34,874 bases of DNA from an uncultured Clostridia bacterium (GCA_947625725.1 CANQPI010000019.1:1-34874); one strand, 5' to 3'. Numbered from the stretch's first letter, positions 7,508 through 15,855 are shown. The notes: generated from the sequence alone by a model not told the origin. Program-made: numbers and translations.

Positions 7508-9871
7508 CTACTTTACTTGCTCTATATACTTGCGCACGTTGGACGCGTTTTCGTACACCTTGTAACTGTCGCCGTCGGCAACGATAAGGGTGGGCGTGAG
7601 TTTTATCGCAAACTTTTTGGACAACTCGACGTTTTCCATTGCGTTGACGCGTTCAACGTCAACGTGTTCGCGATCCAACATCAATTCCGCCATGCGGCAG
7701 TTGGGGCAGTTGTCCTGCACAAACAACAGAGGGCGAAGCAAACACGCCTGCGCCTTGGTTTCCTCTTGATCGTGAACGACAAGGCATTTCTTTTGTACGC
7801 TATGCTCGGGTTGATAAGTTTTGCGCTCCTTCCACTCCTGCGCTTTGCCGTCGTTCCAATTTTGCACGGGACGGTAGTAACCGGTGATACGACTGTACAC
7901 TTCCGTCTTTTTGTGGCAGTGCGGGCACTCGTACTGTTCTCCGACCAGATAGCCGTGATCGGGGCAAACCGAATAGGTGGGGGACATTGTGTAATAGGGC
8001 AGGCGGTAGTTTTCCGCTATCGTGCGCACCAACTTCATTGCCGAACGCCAATCGGGCAAACGTTCTCCCAAAAAGGCGTGGAACACGGTTCCCGAAGTGT
8101 ACAGCGTTTGCAACTCGTCCTGAATATCCAATGCGTCAAAAATGTCGTAAGTAAAACTGACGGGCAGGTGAGAACTGTTGGTGTAGTAGGGAGTTTCGCC
8201 TTTTTTGCTGGCAAAGATCATATCCGGATACAACTGTGCGTCGTGTTTTGCAAGACGGTAAGCGGTCGATTCGGCGGGGGTAGCCTCCAAGTTGTACAAA
8301 TCGCCGTACTTTTCCTGATAGTCGCTGAGGCGTTCGCGCATGTGGTTGAGTACCTTTTTGGTAAAGACTTGCGCCCGCACGTCCGTCATGTCGCAAGCAA
8401 GCCAACTTGCGTTGAGGCAAGCCTCGTTCATGCCCACCAAACCTATTGTGGAAAAGTGATTGTCAAATGTGCCCAGATAACGCTGAGTGTAGGGGTACAG
8501 CCCCGCCTCCATAAGTTTTGTAACCGTTGTGCGCTTGATTTTGAGCGAGCGCGCGGCAATGTCCATCATCTTGTCCAAACGCGCAAAGAACTCGCTCTCG
8601 TCCTTGCTGAGATAGGCAATGCGCGGCATGTTGATAGTTACAACGCCGATACTGCCCGTAGACTCGCCGCTACCGAAGAAACCGCCGCTCTTTTTGCGCA
8701 GTTCGCGCAAATCCAAACGCAAACGGCAGCACATACTGCGCACGTCGCTGGGTTGCATGTCGCTGTTGATGTAGTTGCTGAAATAGGGCGTGCCGTACTT
8801 GGCGGTCATCTCGAACAAGAGTTTGTTGTTTTCCGTTTCGCTCCAATCGAAGTCCTTGGTGATGGAATATGTGGGAATGGGGTACTGAAAACCGCGCCCA
8901 TTGTAGTCGCCCTCGATCATTGTTTCGATAAAGGCTTTGTTTACCATGTCCATTTCGCGCTTGCAGTCCTTGTAGCGGAAGGGCATTTCCTTGCCGCCCA
9001 CAATGCAGTGCAATTCGGCAAGGTCGTCGGGGACGGTCCAATCTAACGTGATGTTGCTGAACGGGGCTTGCGTACCCCAGCGGCTGGGAATATTTACGCC
9101 GTAAATAAAGGACTCGATGCACTTTTTCGTTTCCTCGTAACTGAGGTCGTCCGCCTTGACAAAGGGCGCAAGATAGGTGTCGAACGAACTGAACGCCTGC
9201 GCGCCCGCCCACTCGTTTGCCATGATACCGATAAAGTTGACCATCTGATTGCAAAGCGTTGCAAGATGTTTAGCCGGCGCGGAGGTAATTTTGCCGACAA
9301 CACCGCCTAAACCCTCTTGTATGAGTTGTTTAAGACTCCAACCTGCACAGTATCCGCTGAGCATGCCCAAATCGTGCAAGTGCATTGCGCCGCTACGGTG
9401 CGCCTCGGCGATCTCCTCGTCGTAGACTTCGCTCAGCCAATAATTTGCGGTGATCGCGCCACTGTTGGACAAGATAAGCCCGCCCACCGAATAGGTAACG
9501 GTGCTGTTTTCCTTGACGCGCCAATCGGCAATTTTGAGGTAGTTGTCCACCACCGATTTGTAGTCGAGAAAAGTTTCGCCCGCGCGGCGAGCGTTTTCGT
9601 GAGATTTGCGGTACAAAATGTAAGATTTGGCAACGTCGGCATATCCCGCTTGGATCAACACCGTTTCGGCACTGTCCTGAATGTCCTCCACCGACACAAT
9701 GCCGTCCACCACTTTGTCCAAAAAGTCCGCCGTAACTTTGAGCGCAAGCATGTCTATTACATCCTGCGTGTGGGGCTTTTTGCAGGCGTCGAATGCCGCC
9801 GTCAAAGCGTTGCTTATTTTAGAAAGTTTGAATTCGATAATTTGACCGTTTCTCTTTCTTACCTGATACAT
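7508..9871 (-). CDS. nrdD: Anaerobic ribonucleoside-triphosphate reductase with fused C-terminal redoxin domain
   Basis: This 787-aa protein opens with an ATP-cone (about residues 1-90), the allosteric module of ribonucleotide reductases, followed by the class III catalytic barrel. Near the end is a metal site (CPDHG...CPHC) and then RITGYYRPVQNW, where Gly664 is the predicted glycyl-radical residue. The unusual part is a C-terminal extension of about 80 residues with a CPNC motif (722-725) and a cis-Pro context LTPTLIV, typical of glutaredoxin/NrdH-type redoxins. Formate-dependent NrdD enzymes lack this, so reduction by a built-in redoxin fed by the adjacent TrxB is likely. GGAGG precedes ATG 9871. 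The activase gene nrdG is not in the window. Confidence 0.93.
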   Translation of the reverse strand: MYQVRKRNGQIIEFKLSKISNALTAAFDACKKPHTQDVIDMLALKVTADFLDKVVDGIVSVEDIQDSAETVLIQAGYADVAKSYILYRKSHENARRAGETFLDYKSVVDNYLKIADWRVKENSTVTYSVGGLILSNSGAITANYWLSEVYDEEIAEAHRSGAMHLHDLGMLSGYCAGWSLKQLIQEGLGGVVGKITSAPAKHLATLCNQMVNFIGIMANEWAGAQAFSSFDTYLAPFVKADDLSYEETKKCIESFIYGVNIPSRWGTQAPFSNITLDWTVPDDLAELHCIVGGKEMPFRYKDCKREMDMVNKAFIETMIEGDYNGRGFQYPIPTYSITKDFDWSETENNKLLFEMTAKYGTPYFSNYINSDMQPSDVRSMCCRLRLDLRELRKKSGGFFGSGESTGSIGVVTINMPRIAYLSKDESEFFARLDKMMDIAARSLKIKRTTVTKLMEAGLYPYTQRYLGTFDNHFSTIGLVGMNEACLNASWLACDMTDVRAQVFTKKVLNHMRERLSDYQEKYGDLYNLEATPAESTAYRLAKHDAQLYPDMIFASKKGETPYYTNSSHLPVSFTYDIFDALDIQDELQTLYTSGTVFHAFLGERLPDWRSAMKLVRTIAENYRLPYYTMSPTYSVCPDHGYLVGEQYECPHCHKKTEVYSRITGYYRPVQNWNDGKAQEWKERKTYQPEHSVQKKCLVVHDQEETKAQACLLRPLLFVQDNCPNCRMAELMLDREHVDVERVNAMENVELSKKFAIKLTPTLIVADGDSYKVYENASNVRKYIEQVK

Positions 9872-9940
9872 TTTGTCCTCCGTTTTTCACTTTGTTTTCC
9901 CAAAGACAACTTCGCCTGTCTTGGGAGAGTGAGCCTTTTT

Positions 9941-9970
9941 ATTGTATATCAACCGAAACGCTTTTGTCAA
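9941..9970 (-). promoter_or_regulatory. Promoter of the nrdD-trxB operon
   Basis: On the minus strand, TTGACA (9965-9970) is followed 18 bases later by TACAAT (9941-9946). The leader of about 60 nt contains an imperfect hairpin pairing CCCAAGACA with TGTCTTTGGG (9898-9924). NrdR boxes lie directly upstream. Confidence 0.8.
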
Positions 9971-9978
9971 TAGGTTAA

Positions 9979-10026
9979 ACACAATATATTGTGTTATTTT
10001 TTCACTAATGACACAACATATAGTAT
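9979..10026 (-). promoter_or_regulatory. Tandem NrdR boxes upstream of nrdD
   Basis: Box 1 (9979-9994, ACACAATATATTGTGT) is a perfect palindrome and fits the NrdR consensus. Box 2 (10011-10026, ACACAACATATAGTAT) matches at about 14 of 16 positions. The centres are exactly 32 bp apart, about three helical turns, the spacing known for NrdR pairs that repress ribonucleotide reductase operons when dATP/ATP is high. The nearer box lies eight bases upstream of the -35. Confidence 0.85.
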
Positions 10027-10152
10027 GTCAGTCATAACGCTTTGTCTGACATACACGGCTGTTTTTTGCCGTTTCAAGCGTAAAAAGGTCGGTTTGAAGA
10101 GGTAAAAATGTTCGCCGTCGGGCTACGATAAAAACAAAAAGGAGTTTTAACC

Positions 10153-10409
10153 ATGAAGTACGAGAAATAGCCGAAAATTTGAATGAACAACTATGTAAAA
10201 CAACTTGCAAAGCGCATGCAAACCAAACACGGGCGCATACGCGGCACTGCGCATTGCGCAGTCCTTGGGAGAGCGGGATTCGCGCGAGTTTATCCTGCCG
10301 TTGTTGCAACCGCTTGCTGCCGACTCGTCCCCAATCGACGTTGGCAAAGGCACTTGGTGAAAGAAACGCGGTAAATACTATTCGTGCGGCTAAATCGCAA
10401 CTATTTTAA
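10153..10409 (+). pseudogene. Frameshifted remnant of a small (about 85 aa) gene
   Basis: An AAGGAG ribosome site precedes ATG 10153, but the frame stops after five codons. Protein-like stretches then continue in shifting frames: EIAENLNEQL (from 10164), YVKQLAKRMQTKHG (from about 10192), AYAALRIAQSLGERD...LAADSSP (from about 10238), and finally PQSTLAKALGERNAVNTIRAAKSQLF ending at TAA 10407-10409. Joined, they read as one coherent small protein with helical, possibly HTH-like, content. Three or four indels would be needed, which suggests a decayed gene. No family was recognised. The rest of the 9872-10463 gap holds only the nrdD control region and nothing else I can recognise. Confidence 0.5.
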
Positions 10410-10463
10410 TGATCGATTATTATACATATCCTCAAATATTATTGTAATCGGTAATTTTCTTAT

Positions 10464-10976
10464 CTAATCTTTTAATATCAAAACCTCGTCATACTTGGGT
10501 GAATACATTATGTTTACTTCTCGGTCTGCGTATTTATTGAAACAGCCTGCATATCCTTCCCACCCGCCAAACGGCGTCAGGGAACTATCTTTTCTGAAAT
10601 GCTTGCCACCTATATTAAATGATACCCGAATTTTTGTGGCTTTCGGCTGAAAACCCAGCCTGTTTTCACCAAGTTTTTGGGAGTACGCCTTTATTTCAAT
10701 TGCGTCTTCCAACCACAACATCACGTCTTTCGATAGTTTTTCTTTTTGAATTTTTACAACTATTAACAAAGACATAAAGGCTACCGCTCCAATATCACAA
10801 CTGCCCATTATCAGAATGAGTTCAATGTCCCATACCACTTGCGGAATGGCAATCAAAAGCACAGTAATGACGAAAAAACAGCAACAAGCGACAATACCAC
10901 AGTAAAAAACAACACTCTGCGCTCTGTTCCAAAGTTTTCCCCGACTTAACGAAACATCTATCTTCTTCGTAGACAA
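10464..10976 (-). CDS. Hypothetical membrane protein with two TM helices (170 aa)
   Basis: I prefer the TTG at 10976, preceded by GGGGGT at good spacing. A longer frame starting with TTG 11015 lacks a ribosome site. After a short basic N-terminus come two adjacent hydrophobic helices (FYCGIVACCCFFVITVLLIA and a second about ten residues later). A soluble C-terminal domain of about 90 residues follows, with FGGWEGYAG and MYSPKYDEVLIL segments. Base composition is clearly more AT-rich than flanking housekeeping genes, which fits an accessory or acquired island. No family was recognised. Confidence 0.65.
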   Translation of the reverse strand: MSTKKIDVSLSRGKLWNRAQSVVFYCGIVACCCFFVITVLLIAIPQVVWDIELILIMGSCDIGAVAFMSLLIVVKIQKEKLSKDVMLWLEDAIEIKAYSQKLGENRLGFQPKATKIRVSFNIGGKHFRKDSSLTPFGGWEGYAGCFNKYADREVNIMYSPKYDEVLILKD

Positions 10977-11005
10977 ATCTTTACCCCCAATTCCATTGGA
11001 AAATC

Positions 11006-11116
11006 TTAATACCAAATGATAGTGCAGTCCTTTTCAAACTCGTAATTGAACTTTTTCGTACCGGCGGCGTATTTTGTCGCTTGCAGGTCGTTATCCTTGG
11101 TATAGTGTTGAACTTG
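11006..11116 (-). pseudogene. C-terminal coding remnant (about 35 codons)
   Basis: Upstream of the previous gene on the minus strand, a frame ending at TAA 11006-11008 reads as a convincing protein tail (YTKDNDLQATKY...FNYEFEKDCTIIWY). Upstream of it the frame is open only as far as a TAA about 65 codons away, with an unlikely composition and no start with a ribosome site. It looks like the truncated end of a lost gene, though a very small protein cannot be excluded. Confidence 0.35.
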
Positions 11117-11186
11117 GCAAACGCAAAACCTAATGTAAAGATACTTGCAAATACAATTTGCCGCTTTACATTTTGTTTACGCGCTG

Positions 11187-11582
11187 TTACTCAATCAATT
11201 CGACTTTGGCTATGATTCTTGTATTAACATAATAGGTAACTTTATATGTACGCCCTTCTTCAAAATAATTATTATAGTCGCCACTCCATATACAAGTTTC
11301 TACCGAAACGCGCTCGTCGGACACCATAAATATCCAAGGCTTTGTTCCTGCAAATCCGACTTGATCTTTCAAAAAAGTTCCGACAAATGCAGTCGTTTCC
11401 TTTTTAGCAATATCCTTGTAATATGGTACGGAAAATACAATGAAAAGTACTATGGCGGCAAGACAAAATATCGTTATTAAAATGTATTGCTTCGGTCTTT
11501 TTACTAAAACCACAATGGCTACAACAAGAAGAACCATTGCCAAACCGCCTCGCACACCAACCATAATCCAAAGACTTTGCAC
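11187..11582 (-). CDS. Hypothetical two-TM protein with small soluble domain (131 aa)
   Basis: GTG 11582 follows an AAGGAG ribosome site and a consensus promoter. The N-terminus has two hydrophobic helices separated by the basic loop KRPK. An approximately 75-residue domain follows, rich in beta-type residues (ERVSVETCIWSGDY, RTYKVTYYVNTRIIAKVEL), which may be extracytoplasmic. It resembles the small membrane proteins on either side in size and AT-richness, but not in sequence. Function is unknown. Confidence 0.75.
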   Translation of the reverse strand: MQSLWIMVGVRGGLAMVLLVVAIVVLVKRPKQYILITIFCLAAIVLFIVFSVPYYKDIAKKETTAFVGTFLKDQVGFAGTKPWIFMVSDERVSVETCIWSGDYNNYFEEGRTYKVTYYVNTRIIAKVELIE

Positions 11583-11651
11583 TCTGATTTATCTCCTTTT
11601 GAAATGAGCCAACGATAAAATCGAACAAATTTCTCAGTATTTATATTGAAT

Positions 11652-11680
11652 ATTGTACCCTGTTTTACCGTCGGTGTCAA
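11652..11680 (-). promoter_or_regulatory. Consensus promoter for the 131-aa membrane protein gene
   Basis: On the minus strand, TTGACA (11675-11680) and TACAAT (11652-11657) are spaced by 17 bases, about 70 bases upstream of the GTG start. Confidence 0.8.
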
Positions 11681-11775
11681 TAGCGGTTTGTAGCGATTGA
11701 TGTGTGTGAAACCCGACTTGGGTCGTAGAAAATTCTCTCAAAATAAGTTGTTTTGTTTTATTTTGACAGTAAAGA

Positions 11776-11805
11776 ACAAGCGGCAGTCGTTCGACTGCCA
11801 CTTGT
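11776..11805 (-). terminator. Terminator of the 141-aa membrane protein gene
   Basis: ACAAG(C)GGCAGTCG (11776-11789) pairs with CGACTGCC(A)CTTGT (11792-11805). On the minus strand it is followed by a TTCTTT stretch. Confidence 0.65.
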
Positions 11806-11829
11806 TTACTAAATGCTAAGTAAGTAGTT

Positions 11830-12255
11830 TTAAAAAAATTCGATTTCTTCTTTTCTTTTGGAAAGGATTATGGCTTTAATTGCACAAAACAGTATGGCTA
11901 AAATCCATGGAACAATTGCTGCAAATATAACAAATGCAAATGGTCTGGTAATTATCATATAATTATCCGTCACGATGAAATAAACCAAATCCGCCACATA
12001 GAAACAGAGATAATATGCGTAAAATCCCAATGTTCCCCAAAATGTTGATTTTAAGATTATGCCGCTTTTCCAATTCCAAGTCATACAAAAAGCGTAAAGA
12101 AAAAGGAAACGGCTTTTTTTTAGAATATAATGCTTTTTCTCAATATCCTTGCTCTTTATAAAGTAATGCTTATCTCTAAAACAAATTATTGAAGCAAAGC
12201 CGATCATTACAAACGCTATTGCAATTATAATAAGAGATTCATAGATAAAATTCAT
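11830..12255 (-). CDS. Hypothetical integral membrane protein (141 aa)
   Basis: ATG 12255 has GTAGGGG upstream and a TATAAT -10 element at 12273-12278 with a weak -35. The protein is mostly hydrophobic, with about four membrane helices: one at the N-terminus, one after the basic KKHYILKK loop, and two or more in the second half. The tail is charged (KRKEEIEFF). It is AT-rich with many Ile, Phe and Tyr codons, unlike its neighbour rlmL. No family was recognised. It belongs to the same accessory cluster as the two membrane-protein genes to its left. Confidence 0.75.
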   Translation of the reverse strand: MNFIYESLIIIAIAFVMIGFASIICFRDKHYFIKSKDIEKKHYILKKSRFLFLYAFCMTWNWKSGIILKSTFWGTLGFYAYYLCFYVADLVYFIVTDNYMIITRPFAFVIFAAIVPWILAILFCAIKAIILSKRKEEIEFF

Positions 12256-12301
12256 TTTGCCCCTACCTTTTTATTATACAGTTTTTATTTTTGGGGTTCT
12301 G

Positions 12302-12339
12302 CTACTCTACCAAGCCGTCCTTTGCCCCATACAGAGTAG
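12302..12339. other. Inverted repeat between rlmL and the membrane-protein gene
   Basis: CTACTCT (12302-12308) pairs with AGAGTAG (12333-12339) and is followed on the plus strand by AATTTTT. No plus-strand gene ends here. It may be an RNA structure downstream of rlmL. Confidence 0.35.
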
Positions 12340-12373
12340 AATTTTTCGTTGCTCAATCACGCGATTCCCTGTT

Positions 12374-13513
12374 CTATTTTTCCTGTTTTGGAAAAACTTT
12401 GGGCGGCTTGGGACCGTTGAAAGAATAGAAACTGCACTTGATGCCTGCGTTGAAAATGTAGCGTTTTTTGTCGGCGCGACGGCCGAAATCGTGTTCGAAA
12501 TCGGCAAGCGGACTGAGAAAATAGAAATTCCACTTGTCCAACGTGCGGTACAGTTTGCCCATGTCGCGCGCAATTTGACGGGCCGCTTCCACGTCGCCAA
12601 GCCGTTCGCCGTAGGGAGGATTGCACACCGCCACGCCGTAACTGCTATCGGAAACAAACTCCCTGGCCTCGCGCAGGTTGAACTTGACGTAATTTTGCAC
12701 GCCCGCTTGTTGTGCATGAAATCGCGCTATTTCTATCGCGCGCTCGGAAATATCCCCGCCCACTATTTTGAGAGGTCGATCGACGCGAACGTCCCGCGCC
12801 TCCTCCAACGCCGTTTGATAAGCCTTGGAATCGACGCAAGCCCACTGCTGAAACGCAAAACTGCGGTTTAGCCCGGGGGCGATATTCAACGCTTTGAGCG
12901 CGGCCTCTATCGGCAATGTGCCGCTACCGCAAAACAAATCGGCAAACATTTTGTCGGGATTCCACACCGTCAAGTCGATCAACGCCGCCGCGGTGGTTTC
13001 TTTGAGAGGCGCGTCGTAGGGCAGCGTGCGATAACCGCGTTTGTGCAGTCCCGCTCCGCTCGTATCCAAATTGACGGTACACACGTCGTTTGTCAAGTCC
13101 AACTCCACGCGGTAGTCCGCGCCCGTTTCGGACAACGCGCCGAAACGTTGCTCCAACACGGAAACGATCGCCTTTTTGCCCACGGACTGAATGGAGTGAT
13201 GCGCAAACAGTTTGCTGTTGACGCTTTTGGTAACAACGGTTACGCGCCCTTCGCCATCCACAATGTCCTGCCAACAGATAGAGGCAACGCCGTTGTACAG
13301 CGAGTCAAAATCGGGGCAGTCAAATTGTCCGAGGCAAACGAGTACCCGCTCGCCGCTACGCAAAAACATGTTGAGGCGGGCAACGTCGCGCCAAGTGCAG
13401 TTGTCCACCGCCACTCTGCCGTTGACGGCGCGCGTTTCGGGATAGCCCAATTTGTCAAGTTGGCGTTTGACGACGGCTTCGACGCCGCTCGCCGCAGGTA
13501 CAAGTAGTTTCAT
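12374..13513 (-). CDS. rlmL: THUMP-domain 23S rRNA guanine-N2 methyltransferase (RlmL/YpsC type)
   Basis: The N-terminal third carries a THUMP RNA-binding region (about residues 50-155, ending before HKRGYRT). The C-terminal two thirds are a Rossmann-fold methyltransferase with the SAM-binding DLFCGSGT (192-199) and catalytic NPPY (298-301) motifs. The 379-aa length fits the single-domain Firmicutes form (YpsC) rather than the fused E. coli RlmKL. It should methylate the N2 of a guanine in 23S rRNA. No ribosome site precedes ATG 13513; the promoter places the transcript start at or next to the ATG. Confidence 0.88.
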   Translation of the reverse strand: MKLLVPAASGVEAVVKRQLDKLGYPETRAVNGRVAVDNCTWRDVARLNMFLRSGERVLVCLGQFDCPDFDSLYNGVASICWQDIVDGEGRVTVVTKSVNSKLFAHHSIQSVGKKAIVSVLEQRFGALSETGADYRVELDLTNDVCTVNLDTSGAGLHKRGYRTLPYDAPLKETTAAALIDLTVWNPDKMFADLFCGSGTLPIEAALKALNIAPGLNRSFAFQQWACVDSKAYQTALEEARDVRVDRPLKIVGGDISERAIEIARFHAQQAGVQNYVKFNLREAREFVSDSSYGVAVCNPPYGERLGDVEAARQIARDMGKLYRTLDKWNFYFLSPLADFEHDFGRRADKKRYIFNAGIKCSFYSFNGPKPPKVFPKQEK

Positions 13514-13519
13514 ACAATT

Positions 13520-13547
13520 ATTTTAACACACAAATCCGTTTTTGCAA
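13520..13547 (-). promoter_or_regulatory. rlmL promoter implying a leaderless mRNA
   Basis: On the minus strand, TTGCAA (13542-13547) and TAAAAT (13520-13525) are 16 bases apart, and the -10 ends six bases before the ATG. Transcription would start at about the A of the ATG, which fits the missing ribosome site. Confidence 0.55.
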
Positions 13548-13644
13548 ACACATGACGCGCGCCAAAAACCGAATATTCAATACAAACTTGTTTTGCGAGT
13601 GTAAACGCATCACCGGCAGGCAATTAGCGTCTTTTGTAAAACGA

Positions 13645-13670
13645 GGACGGGAGTTCGCTCCCGTCCTTTG
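13645..13670. terminator. Terminator of the trpS-DUF5685-J-TM operon
   Basis: GGACGGGAG (13645-13653) pairs perfectly with CTCCCGTCC (13658-13666) around a TTCG tetraloop. Short T-rich stretches lie on both sides, so it can stop minus-strand transcription after the membrane-protein gene. Confidence 0.75.
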
Positions 13671-13679
13671 TTTTGTTTG

Positions 13680-14315
13680 TCAACGATAGATTTTGCGAAC
13701 GACTTTGGACGCGGCGATCAAACAACCGCGCAAAAGCAGATCGTAAAGGGGCACTGCCACTTGCGCGACAGCCACGATAAGCCCCAAGACCAATCGGTTG
13801 GAGTACAGCCGTTCGAACACTGCGGGAGTCAACAACCAGGTAAACAAAAACGTCAAAACAAGACCGATCTCCAACAACGCGTAATACAACAGCCATTTGA
13901 GCCAAACGGGCAAACGCCGCTTTGTGTTGACTCTCATTTGAATTACCTGCGTTTCTTCGTCGTCAAACGGATCGTTGACGGTTTGCGTTCCCTCTACGTT
14001 TGCCGTCAGTTTGACGGACTCGCCGTACACCTTGACAATGCAAAACGGTACGCAAAAAAACAATACGGGCGCAACAGCCACGGGGTTGCCGATAAATACT
14101 CCGCCAACTGCGCCGATAACGACCGTCACTGCGTAAACCAACAATGAGAACCGCAGGTTTTTGCCGTCGATCAACAACGGAACGACCGTCGCAACGGAGG
14201 CAAACACGCCGAAAATCAACGCGGCGTAGGGCACAAGACTCGTGAGCAACAAACAAACCGAAGATATTGCGCCGCAAATGCCGCACAGGGCAATGATACG
14301 CGCGGAGCCTTTCAT
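13680..14315 (-). CDS. Hypothetical membrane protein of the DUF5685 operon (211 aa)
   Basis: I chose ATG 14315 because it overlaps the stop of the J-domain gene by one base (TGATG), so translation is coupled. The N-terminal half has about four hydrophobic helices starting ALCGICGAISS. A cytosolic-looking acidic loop (DPFDDEE) and a basic stretch follow, then two more helices. The N-terminal half loosely recalls the small ECF-type or DUF2232-like membrane proteins of Clostridia, but I cannot assign a family. As the last gene of the operon it may be the membrane partner of the J-protein and DUF5685 protein. Confidence 0.75.
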   Translation of the reverse strand: MKGSARIIALCGICGAISSVCLLLTSLVPYAALIFGVFASVATVVPLLIDGKNLRFSLLVYAVTVVIGAVGGVFIGNPVAVAPVLFFCVPFCIVKVYGESVKLTANVEGTQTVNDPFDDEETQVIQMRVNTKRRLPVWLKWLLYYALLEIGLVLTFLFTWLLTPAVFERLYSNRLVLGLIVAVAQVAVPLYDLLLRGCLIAASKVVRKIYR

Positions 14316-14941
14316 CAGCAGCCGCCACCGCCCAAACATTGACAACAATTGCAACAAGCGTTACAAAGTATGCAGTCGGCGCACGGACTGCCCGTGCATG
14401 TGCCGTTACCCGCGCCAATCGTCGGTCCGTTGTCTACGGGGCGCGAGTTGGTGCGCATTTGATCGGGACTTATGGTGTTGGACGCCAAAATTTTGGTCAA
14501 TTTGTCCAAACTTTGCCGATAGCGTTCGTTGTCGGGAGCCATCTCGCAAGCCAACTCCAACTGACGTTTGCTTTCCAAAAACCAATTGCGCTTGTAAAAC
14601 AATATTGATTGAATATAATGCCACTCGGCGTCCCGCGTGACGCGTTGATCCAACTTGGATTGAGCCTCGTCCAACTTGCCCTCGGTTATGAGTTGTTGCA
14701 CGTCGGTGTAGTCGGCGTCGTCGCGAAAATCATTCGTTTGAGTTTTTTCCTCGCGTTCGATCATTATATCGCGATAGGCGACCTCCAACTGTTGAAGTTT
14801 TTCCGACGCTTCTTCGCCGGCGTCACCGGGCAAAAATCTATCTTTTTGATATTGTTCGCGCAGTTGGTTGTAACGCGCATCCAACTCCTCCTGAGTGGCG
14901 GACTCGGACAGTCCCAAAATTTCGTATGCGTTGTAATTCAT
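14315..14941 (-). CDS. Degenerate J-domain protein with cysteine-rich C-terminus
   Basis: ATG 14941 follows GGAGAAAAA, and its first four bases overlap the DUF5685 stop (ATGA). Residues 1-55 have the J-domain pattern (YEILGLSESATQEEL...ARYNQLREQY...LQQLEVAYRDI). However, the HPD signature that stimulates Hsp70 is replaced by QKD (32-34), so classical co-chaperone activity is doubtful. A helical, TPR-like middle follows. The last 30 or so residues hold ten cysteines, including CC and CNCC groups, which suggest metal binding or a disulfide/iron-sulfur module. The length is 208 aa. It sits between the DUF5685 protein and a membrane protein in one operon. Confidence 0.8.
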   Translation of the reverse strand: MNYNAYEILGLSESATQEELDARYNQLREQYQKDRFLPGDAGEEASEKLQQLEVAYRDIMIEREEKTQTNDFRDDADYTDVQQLITEGKLDEAQSKLDQRVTRDAEWHYIQSILFYKRNWFLESKRQLELACEMAPDNERYRQSLDKLTKILASNTISPDQMRTNSRPVDNGPTIGAGNGTCTGSPCADCILCNACCNCCQCLGGGGC

Positions 14942-15855
14942 TTTTTCTCCGATCGATCGTTGCTTGCGTTGCAAGCCTTTTGCCGAGTTTGTCCGTCCGA
15001 CTTCGAGTCGGGCTTGTAGCGGACAAGAATTTGTTTTGTTTTGTCGCGAATACCGTCAAACAGTACGTTTGAGAGAATACACGCGTACTTGCCGAGGTTC
15101 AAATCGTTGTAACTCATTGCCACCCTGTTAAGCACGGCGTACATCAAAAATTTCAGTTCGTCGTACCTGTCGGACAATTGCCGCGCGGAGGTTACTCCGT
15201 AACAGGATACAAACGGGTTGTAGTTGCCTTTTTTGAGATCTTTTTCCACGTCGTCCAAGCCGTCGATAAGGTAGATCCATTTGCCCAAATTGTAGCATAG
15301 CGTGCGAATGTAGTCGTTGGACTGCTCGCCAAGCATGATATCCGCAAAATCTTGCGTCAATTGCGCAAAGGAGTGCGATACGCGATCCAAACTGCCGACG
15401 GAAGATCTCTCCATTTGACGCAACTCGTCATATCTGCGGGCTATCAATTCGTCCAGATCCGACATCAAAACGCGAGCCTTTTTGTAAGCGGGGCGTAGCG
15501 CGCGCAAAGCCGTCTTTTTGTTTACGCTGCCGCCGTCCACCGCGTCGTCGTACAAATTCCAATAATTGAGCAATACGTTTGCAACCGCCATTTTGTCGCA
15601 AAGTTCCGTCGGCGCGAGAATGGCGCGTTTGACAAACGGAGAACTGACGCACCTGTGCCGCTCCACCGCAACGTCCAAATCGGTCGCGCTGTGAAACAAC
15701 ACGTTGAAAAAGTTTACGTCGTTGGATATGAACATTCGCGGAAGATTGCCGAACTGCTTTTTTGTGGAAATGCACATTCCGCACATAAAACTTTGCCACA
15801 AACCGCGTTTGCCCTCTTCGAGTTTGTCCTTTTCGATGTTCAAATATCCAAACAT
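14938..15855 (-). CDS. DUF5685 family protein
   Basis: Residues near 20-35 read FMCGMCISTKKQFG, the CGxC...YG signature of DUF5685. An all-helical body follows, with DDAVDGG, LDDVEKDLKKGNYNPF and a C-terminal basic tail. The helical fold and acidic clusters loosely recall prenyl-transferring or terpenoid-type helical bundles, but no enzyme activity is known to me. ATG 15855 overlaps the trpS stop by one base (TAATG), and its own stop overlaps the J-protein start by four bases. This family is often found next to a cysteine-tailed J-protein, so the two probably work together. Confidence 0.82.
   Translation of the reverse strand: MFGYLNIEKDKLEEGKRGLWQSFMCGMCISTKKQFGNLPRMFISNDVNFFNVLFHSATDLDVAVERHRCVSSPFVKRAILAPTELCDKMAVANVLLNYWNLYDDAVDGGSVNKKTALRALRPAYKKARVLMSDLDELIARRYDELRQMERSSVGSLDRVSHSFAQLTQDFADIMLGEQSNDYIRTLCYNLGKWIYLIDGLDDVEKDLKKGNYNPFVSCYGVTSARQLSDRYDELKFLMYAVLNRVAMSYNDLNLGKYACILSNVLFDGIRDKTKQILVRYKPDSKSDGQTRQKACNASNDRSEKK

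Noticed and set aside
7388..9046. Long plus-strand open frame of 552 codons opposite nrdD
   Set aside because: It is antisense to nrdD, which has full family motifs and a ribosome site. The antisense product is low-complexity in His, Val and Phe, typical of a shadow frame.
10320..10395. TGA read through as Trp (in-frame GTW-TGA-KKRGKYYSCG)
   Set aside because: TGA is used as a normal stop by many genes here, for example at the rpmE-independent ATGA and TGATG overlaps. The stretch is better explained as a frameshifted pseudogene.
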